Positions 8,682-17,228 are shown, numbered from the stretch's first letter. The stretch: 64,000 nt of DNA from Oceanihabitans sp. 2_MG-2023 (GCF_030547245.1 NZ_JAUOQT010000006.1:1-64000); one strand, 5' to 3'. Notes: generated from the sequence alone by a model not told the origin. Translations and numbers: made by a program.

Positions 8682-9251
8682 TTAATAAATTGCTTTAGTT
8701 TTATACATTTCTATTGCTTGTAAAAATTTTATTCCTCCAGATTCTGTTTGGTCATATATAAAACCGTTTAGTTCTGGATGATTTTTATCAATCCAAGTTA
8801 AAAGGCGGTTTTTATTCCTTCCCCAAGTTGCTTCGTTAAAATTTACATATTCTGTCTCTACACGAATTATTTTAGTGTTGTTTATTTCAATAATTTCATT
8901 TGTAATAAATGGTTCTTCATGAAGAAAAGAGATTCTTTTATCCATCTTTGAAATCTTTGCTTTTACAAGACCGTTTTTTTGCTCAATTGCAAGTATTTTA
9001 TAACTAGGTTCAAAAACAGAATCCCATTTTAAAAACTCTATATAATCGCTTTTTGAATATGCTTTTTTATGTTTCCCTTCAATGGTGGTTAAACTATCTG
9101 GAAACCAATTAGATACATTAGAGTAGTGTGAATCATCAAGCACTTTAAAATATTGTTTTGCAATTTCAATATTGTCAATTTGCTTTTTCGAGTTTTTACA
9201 GGATACAAATCCGATTATTAAAAACAATAATAGTATTATAGTTTTGTTCAT
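8682..9251 (-). CDS. Hypothetical lipoprotein
   Basis: A 189-residue protein with a lipoprotein signal (MNKTIILLLFLIIGFVSCKN, lipidated Cys at about 19). The mature part is acidic to neutral and begins with IEIAKQYFKVLDD, which recalls the NTF2-like or DUF4878-type lipoproteins of Bacteroidetes, but no diagnostic motif is visible. It is followed by about 170 bases without features and preceded by 57 bases to the methyltransferase gene on the same strand. I do not recognise the family and assign no function. Confidence 0.65.
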   Translation of the reverse strand: MNKTIILLLFLIIGFVSCKNSKKQIDNIEIAKQYFKVLDDSHYSNVSNWFPDSLTTIEGKHKKAYSKSDYIEFLKWDSVFEPSYKILAIEQKNGLVKAKISKMDKRISFLHEEPFITNEIIEINNTKIIRVETEYVNFNEATWGRNKNRLLTWIDKNHPELNGFIYDQTESGGIKFLQAIEMYKTKAIY

Positions 9252-9308
9252 GGATTTTTAATGGTTTTTATTTTTTATTCCTGGTTTTAAAATGATTTAA
9301 TTTCAATA

Positions 9309-9950
9309 TTATCGTTTTCTACTAATGGTTAATCCATCGCGAATAGGTAGTAATACCGTTTCAATTCTCTCGTCATTTTTTAAAAGCGTATTAAATTCTA
9401 AAACTGCTTTAGTAGAAATGTCTTTGTCATTTAAAGGTTCAATAACCTTTCCATGCCAAAGCACATTATCAGAAAGTATAATGCCACCAGGATTTAGCTT
9501 GTTAATAATTAAATGAAAGTAATTAACGTAGTTAGGCTTGTCTGCATCAATAAAAACCAAGTCGTAGGTTTTGTTTAAGGTAGGAAGAATATCGATAGCA
9601 CTTCCTAAATGTTGATGTATTTGTTTTCCGTAACCAGATTTATTAAAATATTTACGCTGAAAATCTTCTAACTCTTCATTAATATCAATAGTGTCAATTT
9701 CACCTTCTTGATGTAACCCTTCGGCTAAACAAAGTGTTGCATAACCAGTAAAAGTCCCAAGTTCTAAAATAGATTTTGGCCTAATTAACTTAGAAATCAT
9801 ACTTAGTACACGACCTTGGTAAGGACCAGAAAGCATAATAGGTTGTAGTATTTTTTGATAGGTTTCTCTAGTAAGTTGTTGCAATAATTTAGGCTCATCT
9901 TGGCTATGTGCCACAACGTAGTCATCTAGTTTTTCAGGTAAAAAGTACAT
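9309..9950 (-). CDS. SAM-dependent O-methyltransferase (family 3, CCoAOMT-like)
   Basis: A 213-residue class I methyltransferase of the catechol/caffeoyl-CoA O-methyltransferase family. The SAM-binding motif I is ILELGTFTGYATLCLAEG at about 76-93. The metal-binding acidic motif is DLVFIDADKPNYV and the third region is GGIILSDNVLWHGKV. These enzymes methylate catechol-type hydroxyls in a divalent-metal-dependent way. It lies downstream of the kynurenine genes on the same strand, separated by a palindrome, so a link to aromatic intermediates is possible but unproven. Confidence 0.88.
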   Translation of the reverse strand: MYFLPEKLDDYVVAHSQDEPKLLQQLTRETYQKILQPIMLSGPYQGRVLSMISKLIRPKSILELGTFTGYATLCLAEGLHQEGEIDTIDINEELEDFQRKYFNKSGYGKQIHQHLGSAIDILPTLNKTYDLVFIDADKPNYVNYFHLIINKLNPGGIILSDNVLWHGKVIEPLNDKDISTKAVLEFNTLLKNDERIETVLLPIRDGLTISRKR

Positions 9951-9962
9951 TAGTTTTTCTGG

Positions 9963-10015
9963 TCGAGCGCAGTCGAGACCTTTTTTATAATAATAAACCT
10001 CTCGACTGCGCTCGA
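9963..10015. repeat. Long inverted repeat (CTCGACTGCGCTCGA family)
   Basis: TCGAGCGCAGTCGAGA at 9963-9978 is the exact reverse complement of 10000-10015, with a 21-nt AT-rich loop. The GC-rich arms stand out from the AT-rich surroundings. It fills the gap between the methyltransferase and amidohydrolase genes and could form a hairpin in the transcript. The arm sequence resembles a dispersed intergenic repeat that I recall from flavobacteria. Confidence 0.75.
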
Positions 10016-10028
10016 GGAGACCTTGTTG

Positions 10029-11111
10029 TTATCCTAATATTCGTTTTATTAGCTTGTCTTTAGCAGTTTGGTCATTTCCACATAACCATTGGATTACGTT
10101 GTCTTCCCAAATAGCATCACGCTCTGTTTCTGTAATAATCTTTCTGTCTATAGCTAAGTCTAAAATTTTTCCAGGATAAGAGCTTTGCTTTTCACTTTCC
10201 ATTTCCCCTAGTGGGTAAGGATCATCTAGCCCCATTAAAACCTGTTTAGAACCTTGGTTCTTTAATAATAAATCCAAACCACCAGTGTCATGAACTAAAG
10301 TGTCGAAAAAGATATTTTTATGTCCAACCGCTTTTCTTGGATGACTTTTACCTTCAAATAAGTCGGGTCTACCATCAAAACCTTGAATTCGTCTTCCTAA
10401 GTTTATTTGTGCTAATTGTCCACCATGCGCAAAACAAGTTCGCATATTAGGATACTTGTCTTGGTAGCCATTCAAGGTTAAAAAGTGGTAAGCATCAGCA
10501 CACTGTGCAAGCATCCAAATTAAATGAAAGCGCCAAGAAGTATTTTCTAATTTTATAAATTTTTCACCATCATAAGGATGAATTTCTACAGCTAAATTAT
10601 ATTTATTAGCCAACTCAAAAATAGGCTCGTTTTCTTCGTCAAAAATACAACGCCATGTGCCAATAGTGTCCATGTAATGCGTTGGTAAACAAAGTAATTG
10701 TAATCCTAGTTCTTCTACACAACGTTCAATTTCCCAGCAAGCACCACGAACAAATCCGGGATGTACGACAAAGCCACATGTAAATTTACTAGGGTTTTCG
10801 CGTTGTACTTTGGCATTAAAATCGTTTTGAAATTTTAAGGCTTGCTTCATTTCTTCTACTCGCAAACCATTACCGTACAATTGCGATAAGTTTAAAACTA
10901 CGGCATGATCAATTTTAAAACGTTCCATCCAAGCAAGTTTCTCATCTAAAAAGAAACTGGAGTCTGTAATAGGTCTGTTCCAATCTTTTTGAAGCATGAA
11001 TTTTCGATCTTTATCTACCCAAAAAATTTCTTTGTCTTGCATAAACTGAGGGATTTCTTCAGGGTATGGAAGTAAATGGGAGTGACCGTTAATTCTAAGT
11101 TTACGTTTCAT
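10029..11111 (-). CDS. 2-amino-3-carboxymuconate-6-semialdehyde decarboxylase (ACMSD-like amidohydrolase)
   Basis: A 360-residue metal-dependent amidohydrolase. ACMSD decarboxylates the product of 3-hydroxyanthranilate dioxygenase to 2-aminomuconate semialdehyde. Zinc ligands of the family can be matched: HSH at 10-12, His at about 178 (EIHPYDG), His at about 229 (CFAHGGQLAQ) and Asp at about 296 (GLDDPYPLG). The neighbours, dioxygenase upstream and aminomuconate semialdehyde dehydrogenase in the same cluster, are the enzymes acting directly before and after it. No signal peptide; cytoplasmic. Related decarboxylases share the fold, so context drives the substrate call. Confidence 0.87.
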   Translation of the reverse strand: MKRKLRINGHSHLLPYPEEIPQFMQDKEIFWVDKDRKFMLQKDWNRPITDSSFFLDEKLAWMERFKIDHAVVLNLSQLYGNGLRVEEMKQALKFQNDFNAKVQRENPSKFTCGFVVHPGFVRGACWEIERCVEELGLQLLCLPTHYMDTIGTWRCIFDEENEPIFELANKYNLAVEIHPYDGEKFIKLENTSWRFHLIWMLAQCADAYHFLTLNGYQDKYPNMRTCFAHGGQLAQINLGRRIQGFDGRPDLFEGKSHPRKAVGHKNIFFDTLVHDTGGLDLLLKNQGSKQVLMGLDDPYPLGEMESEKQSSYPGKILDLAIDRKIITETERDAIWEDNVIQWLCGNDQTAKDKLIKRILG

Positions 11112-11118
11112 AATTAGG

Positions 11119-11134
11119 TCCTGAGAGGTCAGGA
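11119..11134. repeat. Small hairpin in the dioxygenase-decarboxylase gap
   Basis: TCCTGA-GAGG-TCAGGA forms a 6-bp hairpin with a 4-nt loop between two genes of the kynurenine cluster. It has no T run, so it is not an obvious terminator; it may affect transcript stability. Confidence 0.4.
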
Positions 11135-11153
11135 ATCTTTAAAAGGTTGGTTT

Positions 11154-11690
11154 TTATTTGTCTAATTTTACTTTTGCTGGCGGTTGCATGATTTCCCCAC
11201 AATTAGGGCAAGTGCGTTTATTTGTATCTCCATAATATTTATCAAATATTTTTGGCATATCTGTTTCAATATTTTTCACGGTAAAATCCTCTTCGTATAA
11301 TTTGGTAGTACAGTTTTCGCAAAACCAAAGTAAGGCATCTTGTACACCTTTATCTCTTGGGTATTCAATTACTAAACCAACCGTATTTGCACCACGTTGT
11401 GGCGAATGCGGGACTTTTGGAGGTAGTAAAAATATTTCACCTTCTTTAATATGTATATCTTTAGGTGTGCCTTTATCGATAACTTTTAAAATAATATCGC
11501 CTTCAATTTGATGAAAAAACTCCGGAGTTTCATTATAGTGATAATCCTTTCTGTTATTTGGTCCACCAACAACCATTACGATAAAATCGCCATCTTTCCA
11601 CACCACTTTATTACCAACAGGTGGTTTTAAAAGGTGTCTGTTTTCTTCAATCCAAGCTTTAAAATTTATAGGAGGAAATAATTTACTCAT
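11154..11690 (-). CDS. 3-hydroxyanthranilate 3,4-dioxygenase
   Basis: This extradiol ring-cleaving cupin converts 3-hydroxyanthranilate to 2-amino-3-carboxymuconate semialdehyde. It has 178 residues, as in bacterial enzymes. The iron ligands His51, Glu57 (DYHYNETPEFF) and His95 (VPHSPQRG) sit at the positions known for the Cupriavidus enzyme. The bacterial-type rubredoxin-like metal site is complete, with CENC at 124-127 and CPNC at 161-164. It lies 42 bases upstream of the ACMSD gene on the same strand. The symbol nbaC or haaO is used in other species. Confidence 0.95.
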   Translation of the reverse strand: MSKLFPPINFKAWIEENRHLLKPPVGNKVVWKDGDFIVMVVGGPNNRKDYHYNETPEFFHQIEGDIILKVIDKGTPKDIHIKEGEIFLLPPKVPHSPQRGANTVGLVIEYPRDKGVQDALLWFCENCTTKLYEEDFTVKNIETDMPKIFDKYYGDTNKRTCPNCGEIMQPPAKVKLDK

Positions 11691-11703
11691 GGTTTTTTGT
11701 TTT

Positions 11704-11820
11704 GGGCGTTACTTTTGCGCATAGCTGCCAGGTTTTTAAAACCTTGCAGGATCACAAAAGTCAGGCTTTACGGCAGTCGCTCTCTGCGAGGAGCTTCAAC
11801 AATGCCTCAATCCTTAACGC
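11704..11820 (-). repeat. Structured intergenic palindromic element, copy 2
   Basis: This 117-nt element starts GGGCGTTAC and ends CTTAACGC, so GCGTTA (11706-11711) pairs with TAACGC (11815-11820) exactly as in the copy at 6702-6790. Inside is a second hairpin, CTGC-C-AGGTTTT against AAAACCT-T-GCAG. The interior differs from copy 1 in sequence and length. It occupies most of the 177-base gap between the SDR and dioxygenase genes. Confidence 0.55.
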
Positions 11821-11867
11821 AGATTCATCAATGCAATAAAATTAGCAATAAAAAATGAAATAAAGAA

Positions 11868-12650
11868 TTATAAAGACTTCGTTCTTCCTCCATCTACAGG
11901 AAGGTTAATTCCGTTAATATAACTAGCGCATTCACTAGCTAAAAAAGTAATTGCAGCTGCTAATTCTTCTGGTTTTGCAAAACGTTTTGCAGGTACGGCA
12001 CTTTTCATAGCATTAGCAGATTCTTCTTCCGTGTTTCCTGTTTTAACCGATTTGTTTTTAATAATCTCTGCCAATCGATCGGTTCCTGTAGCTCCAGGTA
12101 ATACGTTATTTACTGTAATACCAAATTGACCAAGCTCGTTAGCTAAGGTTTTACTCCAATTAGCAACCGCACCACGAATAGTGTTGCTAACACCTAAACC
12201 ATCAAGAGGTTGTTTAACTGAAGTGGAAATTACATTTATAATTCTTCCAAACCCTTCACTTTTCATAAACGGAACAACTGCTTGCGCTAATACATGGTTA
12301 CATTTTAAATGCTGTGTAAATGCACTTTCAAATTCTTCAATTTCTGCAGAAAAAACTGGTCCTCCTTTTGGTCCTCCAGTATTATTTACTAATACGTGAA
12401 AACCATGATTTTGATTTATGTAGACTGCTACTTTTTCTTTTAATTCCTTCGGGTTCGAAAAATCGGCAACAATATAATCGTGATTTCTATGCTGTGGTAA
12501 TTGGGCTAATGTTGCTTTTAACTTGTCTTCATTTCTAGCAATAAGCGTTACTTGCACACCTTCTTCTGCTAAAGCAATTGCTGTAGCTTTTCCTATTCCT
12601 GCTGTGCTTCCGCAAACTAATGCGTATTTGTTGTTAAGTTGTAAATTCAT
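11868..12650 (-). CDS. Atypical short-chain dehydrogenase/reductase in kynurenine cluster
   Basis: About 260 residues from the ATG at 12650 (MNLQLNNKYALV). An ATG three codons earlier at 12659 falls inside a hairpin repeat and is less likely. The Rossmann glycine motif is GSTAGIGKATA near the N-terminus and the NNTGG motif is present (LVNNTGGPKGG). Where SDRs carry YxxxK after the catalytic serine, this protein has SNTIR (GVSNTIRGAVANWSK), so both Tyr and Lys are replaced. The C-terminal AAAITFLASECASYINGI is normal. It may be a non-canonical reductase or a binding protein. Its step in the pathway is unknown. Confidence 0.8.
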   Translation of the reverse strand: MNLQLNNKYALVCGSTAGIGKATAIALAEEGVQVTLIARNEDKLKATLAQLPQHRNHDYIVADFSNPKELKEKVAVYINQNHGFHVLVNNTGGPKGGPVFSAEIEEFESAFTQHLKCNHVLAQAVVPFMKSEGFGRIINVISTSVKQPLDGLGVSNTIRGAVANWSKTLANELGQFGITVNNVLPGATGTDRLAEIIKNKSVKTGNTEEESANAMKSAVPAKRFAKPEELAAAITFLASECASYINGINLPVDGGRTKSL

Positions 12651-12657
12651 ATTTATC

Positions 12658-12730
12658 ATTCCTGTGAATGCAGGAATCTTTTTAAAGTTAATCTTGTTTC
12701 AATTTATAAGATTCCCACTTTTATGGGAAT
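12658..12730. repeat. Paired hairpins between SDR and aldehyde dehydrogenase genes
   Basis: Two small palindromes occupy the gap: ATTCCTG/CAGGAAT (12658-12677) and ATTCCCA/TGGGAAT (12711-12730). The second touches the stop codon of the dehydrogenase gene and the first overlaps an alternative start of the SDR gene. They look like related halves of one mobile intergenic repeat. Confidence 0.5.
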
Positions 12731-14169
12731 TAGTATTTTATACAAACATTCTTTGCTTCCGTAAAAAAACGTAAAGCTTCAAATCCGCCTTCGCGTCCAA
12801 CTCCAGAGGCTTTCATACCTCCAAAGGGTGTGCGTAAATCGCGTAACATCCAAGTGTTTATCCACACTATTCCAGTTTGTAATTGGTTACTCATTCGCAT
12901 GGTTCGTTTTAAATTATTGGTCCATAAAGTAGCAGACAAACCATACTTTACTTTATTTGCCATTTGAAGGACTTCATCTTCTGTAAGAAAAGGCATAATA
13001 GTAACTACAGGTCCAAATATTTCTTCCTGATTCACTCTGCATTCATTTGTTGGTACTTCTATGACTGTTGGTTCTAAATAGTAACCGTTTTCAAAATCTT
13101 TAATGGTTACTTCATTTCCGCCACAAAGAATTGTTCCGTTTTCGGTTTTTGCTATTTCAATGAATTCTTTTACTTTTTTTAAATGAGATTTAGAGACCAA
13201 TGCACCAATATTTGTGGATGCTTCCGCGGGATGACCAACTTTTAAAGCTTTAATTCTTTCGACAAAGTCGACTTTAAATTTCTCATAAATAGAAGCTTCT
13301 ACAAAAATACGACTTCCACATAAACAAATTTGCCCTTGATTAGCAAAGGATGAACGAACTGTAGTGTCTAGCATATCTTCATAATCGCAATCTGCAAAAA
13401 TAATATTGGGGTTTTTTCCGCCTAATTCTAACGATAGTTTTTTAAACATTGGTGCAGCCACTTTTGCTATATGTGCACCTGTTGCTGTTCCACCTGTAAA
13501 GCTAATGGCTTTTATATCTTCATGTTCAATTATTGCTTGTCCTGTGGTCGTACCTAAGCCATGAACAATATTTAAAACACCTTTTGGTAGTCCAGCTTCA
13601 TTACAAATTTCACCTAATAAATAGGCCGTCATTGGTGTTACTTCACTTGGTTTGGCAACCACGCAGTTTCCTGCGGCAATTGCTGGAGCTATTTTCCATG
13701 TAAAAAGATAGAGGGGAAGATTCCAAGGAGAAATACAACCAACCACACCAATTGGTTGACGTAATGTATAGTTTACAGCTTGTAGACCTACGCTTTCGTG
13801 GCTTTCACTAGCGAATTGGGTTATCGCATTGCCAAAAAAACGAAAATTACTTGCAGCTCTTGGTATATCGACTGCTTTTGCTAGACTTATTGGTTTTCCA
13901 TTGTCTTTGCTTTCTGCTGCTGCAAAACGATCTAAATTGGCTTCTAGTAGTTCCGAAATTTTAATTAATATTCTACTGCGCTCTTCTATACTTATTTGTG
14001 ACCAGCTAGGAAAAGCAGATTTTGCAGCGATATAAGCGTTTTCTACATCTTCATTGGATGAGTTAGGTATTTGACCATAAACCTCTCCATTAGATGGGTT
14101 ATAATTATCTAGCCAGTTCTCTTGAATTGGATTGTGGAAATTTCCGTTTATGTAGTTTTTAATGGTCAT
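12730..14169 (-). CDS. 2-aminomuconate semialdehyde dehydrogenase (ALDH superfamily)
   Basis: A 479-residue NAD-dependent aldehyde dehydrogenase. It is expected to oxidise 2-aminomuconate 6-semialdehyde to 2-aminomuconate. The oxyanion asparagine is in SPWNLPLY (about 150), the general base glutamate in LELGGKNP (about 248) and the catalytic cysteine in GQICLCGSR (about 282). FTGGTATG marks the cofactor site. Other aldehyde dehydrogenases such as hydroxymuconic semialdehyde dehydrogenase look alike, so the substrate comes from its place between the RidA-type deaminase and the ACMSD and dioxygenase genes. Confidence 0.87.
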   Translation of the reverse strand: MTIKNYINGNFHNPIQENWLDNYNPSNGEVYGQIPNSSNEDVENAYIAAKSAFPSWSQISIEERSRILIKISELLEANLDRFAAAESKDNGKPISLAKAVDIPRAASNFRFFGNAITQFASESHESVGLQAVNYTLRQPIGVVGCISPWNLPLYLFTWKIAPAIAAGNCVVAKPSEVTPMTAYLLGEICNEAGLPKGVLNIVHGLGTTTGQAIIEHEDIKAISFTGGTATGAHIAKVAAPMFKKLSLELGGKNPNIIFADCDYEDMLDTTVRSSFANQGQICLCGSRIFVEASIYEKFKVDFVERIKALKVGHPAEASTNIGALVSKSHLKKVKEFIEIAKTENGTILCGGNEVTIKDFENGYYLEPTVIEVPTNECRVNQEEIFGPVVTIMPFLTEDEVLQMANKVKYGLSATLWTNNLKRTMRMSNQLQTGIVWINTWMLRDLRTPFGGMKASGVGREGGFEALRFFTEAKNVCIKY

Positions 14170-14205
14170 TGTTTTTAAGGATTTAAAAATTCTAATACAC
14201 CGTTA

Positions 14206-16521
14206 TTAATTAATTAGCTCTATTTCTTTTTCCATTGTATCTATAGTGCTTCCCCCAATAAAAACTTTGAAATTACCCGGCTCTGTGATAAATTCTCCAT
14301 GATTATTATAAAACCCTAATAATTCTTTATTTAAAAGAAAATGTACTGTTTTTGTTTCTCCTTTTTTAATTTCAATTAATTCAAAACCTTTTAATTCTTT
14401 TACTGGTCTTGTAATGCTTCCAACTAAATCTCTTATGTATAGTTGAACAACTTCTTTTCCATCGTATTCCCCAGTATTTGTTATTTCTACAGATATTTTT
14501 ATGGTGTCATTCATTTTAAATGTAGTGCCATTTATCTTGAAGTTACTATATTTAAAATTGGTATAACTTAATCCATATCCAAAAGGAAATAATGGGGTGT
14601 TTTTAGAATCACTATAATGTGACCAAAAGACATTCCCTTCTCCATTTAAGGGTCTGCCAGTGTTTTTGTAATTGTAATAAATAGGAACTTGACCAACATT
14701 TCGTGGAAAACTCATCGTTAGTTTTCCGCTAGGGTTATAATCTCCATACAATACCTGCGCTATTGCATTTCCAGATTGTGACCCTAATTGCCATGCTTCT
14801 ACAATAGAAGGGATGTTTTTTGCAGCCCATTCTATAGCTAAAGGTCTTCCGTTATTTAGTACCAAAACAATGTTTTTATTTACTTTAAAAACTTCTTCTA
14901 ATAAATCTTGTTGTAATCCAGGTAAGCCCAATTCTGTTCGACTTCTTCCTTCACCACTTTGAAAACCATGTTCCCCTAAAACCATTATAACAACATCCGA
15001 TTTTTTAGCTAGGTTTAAAGCACTTGGGAATTCTGATTTATCTGAATAATTAATTGTTACTTCGTTAACAAAGTTTGTTTCTCCTATGCTTACATCTACT
15101 CCTTTTTGGTAAGTAAGTGAGTTTCCTGTGTATTTTTGTAGACCTTCTAAAACAGATACCGCAGTATGGTCATCTGAAGAAGTACGCCAACTTCCTAACG
15201 GGCTATTTTTATCGGAAGCTAAGGCTCCAATAAGTGCAATTTTTTGTCCTTCTTTTTTTAGAGGAAGTAGCTTGTTTTCATTTTTTAAAAGAACAATTGA
15301 TTTTTTTGCAATATCTAAAACAGCTTCTTGATGTTTTGGATGATACAATGTGTTTTTTTCATTTTTAATGTCGCAATATCTGTATGGATCGTCAAATAGT
15401 CCAAGTTCAAATTTCACTCTTAAAATACGTCTAACAGCTTGGTTTACTATAGTCTCTTTAACCTCTCCGTTTTTTACTAGTTTTGCTAGTTCATTGACAT
15501 AAACATATCCCTCCATATCCATATCAGAGCCCGCATTTGCAGCTATTTTAGCAGCTTGTTTGTCGTCTTTAGCGTGTCCCCAATTAATAAGTTCTTTAAT
15601 AGAAGCCCAATCGGAAACTACAAATCCTTGAAAATCCCATTTGTTTTTTAAAACATCTCTTTGTAAATAAGAGTTGGCAGTTACAGGAACGCCATTAAGT
15701 TCATTAAATCCATTCATAAATGTTTTTACGTCGGCATCTACGGCAGCTTTAAAAGGAGGTAAAATGATGTTGTGTAGTGTTGATGTACCAATATCTACTG
15801 TGTTATATTCTTTACCAGCTTCAATAAATCCATAGGCTGCAAAATGTTTAGCACAAGCAGCAATAGTGTTTGGTGCTTTTAAATCCTCACCTTGAAAGCC
15901 TTTAACTCTTGCAGTTGCAATTTTACTAGCTAAAAAAGGGTCTTCTCCAGCGCCTTCCATAACTCGTCCCCATCTGGAGTCTCTTGTTATATCTACCATT
16001 GGAGCAAAAGTCCAGTTTATACCAGCAGAGGAAGCTTCTGTTGCAGCGACTCTTGCGGCTTTTTGAATAGCTACTAAATCCCAACTGGATGCTTCTGCAA
16101 GTGGAATTGGACTAAGTGTTTTGTAACCATGAATTACATCAAAACCAAATAACAAAGGGATTCCTAAACGAGTATCTTCTACAGCTATTTTTTGAAGGGC
16201 TTTAATTTGCTCGGCACCTTTTACATTCAGCATTGCTCCAATTAATCCTTGTTTTAAATGGTCGTATTTGTTTTCTGGAGTTCCATTTTTTGGTGCAGGA
16301 CCAGTAGCATCCCAAAACCCATTATATTGATTCATTTGACCTACTTTTTCTTCAATAGTCATAATGTTTAATAATGAATCTATTTTATTTTCAATTGTCA
16401 ATTTATTAGCTGTTAATGTGGTTGTTGAAATTTTATTATGTGAAGTAACTTTCTTTTTACAACTCCCTATAACAGTTAGAAGTAAAGTCAAAATAAAAAT
16501 ATTTTTAAATGAAAGTTTCAT
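14206..16521 (-). CDS. bglX: Glycoside hydrolase family 3 beta-glucosidase (BglX-like) lipoprotein
   Basis: A 771-residue retaining exo-glycosidase with a lipoprotein signal (LTVIGSCKKK, Cys at about 21), so it faces the periplasm. The GH3 N-terminal barrel carries KHFAAYG and the nucleophile aspartate in GFVVSDWASI (about 304). The second alpha/beta domain begins near residue 400 (SIVLLKNENKLLPL) with the GEHGFQSGEGRSR loop. A C-terminal fibronectin-III-like domain follows (EVVQLYIRDLVGS). It splits the kynurenine catabolic cluster, only 18 bases downstream of the RidA gene and 36 upstream of the dehydrogenase. Its sugar role has no obvious tie to that pathway. Confidence 0.92.
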   Translation of the reverse strand: MKLSFKNIFILTLLLTVIGSCKKKVTSHNKISTTTLTANKLTIENKIDSLLNIMTIEEKVGQMNQYNGFWDATGPAPKNGTPENKYDHLKQGLIGAMLNVKGAEQIKALQKIAVEDTRLGIPLLFGFDVIHGYKTLSPIPLAEASSWDLVAIQKAARVAATEASSAGINWTFAPMVDITRDSRWGRVMEGAGEDPFLASKIATARVKGFQGEDLKAPNTIAACAKHFAAYGFIEAGKEYNTVDIGTSTLHNIILPPFKAAVDADVKTFMNGFNELNGVPVTANSYLQRDVLKNKWDFQGFVVSDWASIKELINWGHAKDDKQAAKIAANAGSDMDMEGYVYVNELAKLVKNGEVKETIVNQAVRRILRVKFELGLFDDPYRYCDIKNEKNTLYHPKHQEAVLDIAKKSIVLLKNENKLLPLKKEGQKIALIGALASDKNSPLGSWRTSSDDHTAVSVLEGLQKYTGNSLTYQKGVDVSIGETNFVNEVTINYSDKSEFPSALNLAKKSDVVIMVLGEHGFQSGEGRSRTELGLPGLQQDLLEEVFKVNKNIVLVLNNGRPLAIEWAAKNIPSIVEAWQLGSQSGNAIAQVLYGDYNPSGKLTMSFPRNVGQVPIYYNYKNTGRPLNGEGNVFWSHYSDSKNTPLFPFGYGLSYTNFKYSNFKINGTTFKMNDTIKISVEITNTGEYDGKEVVQLYIRDLVGSITRPVKELKGFELIEIKKGETKTVHFLLNKELLGFYNNHGEFITEPGNFKVFIGGSTIDTMEKEIELIN

Positions 16522-16539
16522 GTGTAATTATTTTAAAAT

Positions 16540-16974
16540 CTATTTCGTTTTATAAGCCATAACTTTAATTTCTACTACCAAATCTGGATGGGGTAATTGG
16601 TGTACAGCAACTGTAGTTCTTGTTGGTCCTGTTTCTTTGTTAAAAAACTCTGCGTAGGCTTTGTTGTAATCTGCAAAGTCATTCATGTTTACTAAAAACG
16701 AAGTGACATCTACTACGTCTTTTAAACTTGCTCCAACTTTTTTTAAGTTAGTATCTATGTTTTTTAAAACTTCTTGTGTTTGTGAATAGGCATTTAATTT
16801 TTTTGTTCCCATCTCGTCTATAATGTCAACTCCAGCAATACTATTGTCTGCTCTACGAGAACTGGTTCCGGAAACGAAAATGAAATCGCCTACTTGTTTT
16901 ACATGAGGATACGCTCCTCTTGGTGTTACTTTTGTTCCTACGGAAGCAGGAATCTCATTTTTTTTATTACTCAT
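16540..16974 (-). CDS. RidA-family deaminase, probable 2-aminomuconate deaminase
   Basis: A 144-residue YjgF/YER057c/UK114 protein. Characteristic segments are [22 protein letters not shown] and the C-terminal [21 protein letters not shown], where the arginine and acidic residues shape the ligand pocket. General RidA proteins hydrolyse reactive enamines. In tryptophan and nitrobenzoate meta-cleavage clusters a RidA relative acts as 2-aminomuconate deaminase, which is the step still needed here after the dehydrogenase. The assignment therefore rests on context. The extended N-terminus ([15 protein letters not shown]) is also seen in that subgroup as I recall it. Confidence 0.82.
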   Translation of the reverse strand: MSNKKNEIPASVGTKVTPRGAYPHVKQVGDFIFVSGTSSRRADNSIAGVDIIDEMGTKKLNAYSQTQEVLKNIDTNLKKVGASLKDVVDVTSFLVNMNDFADYNKAYAEFFNKETGPTRTTVAVHQLPHPDLVVEIKVMAYKTK

Positions 16975-17002
16975 TTTTTCTTTTTTTACTTATGTTCATT
17001 TT

Positions 17003-17173
17003 GCCTTGATGCAAAACGAACCAAAAAATCACGATCAAGCCAAGGGATTTTCAGTTTTGCAAACAGAAACCGATTTGAAAACTCCGCGTCGTACAGCCTA
17101 AAAAGTCTGCACTCCTGTTTCGGAGCTTTTCTTCATCTATTCTTAGTCTTGATGTTTCAATTCTTACGAATTG
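17003..17173 (-). repeat. Interspersed palindromic element in the kmo-ridA gap
   Basis: The 295-base gap between kmo and the RidA gene is not coding. It holds CTTGAT (17005-17010) inverted against ATCAAG (17034-17039) around a purine-rich loop, and a hairpin CAATTC-TTAC-GAATTG at 17158-17173. The minus-strand text (TTTTTTGGTTCGTTTTG) matches an intergenic repeat that I remember from other Bacteroidetes. Its exact ends are uncertain. A spurious 101-codon frame crosses it and is not a gene. Confidence 0.45.
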
Positions 17174-17228
17174 ATTTGGGGCTTTCACTTTTAATATAAT
17201 CTTGTTTGTTCCAAGTTGTTTTCATTTT

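Noticed and set aside
12181-12774. Plus-strand frames opposite the SDR and aldehyde dehydrogenase genes
   Set aside because: They are mirror frames of well-supported minus-strand genes and match no known family.
16894-17199. 101-codon plus-strand frame between ridA and kmo
   Set aside because: It overlaps the ridA coding strand and then crosses a palindromic repeat; the composition is aromatic-rich noise.
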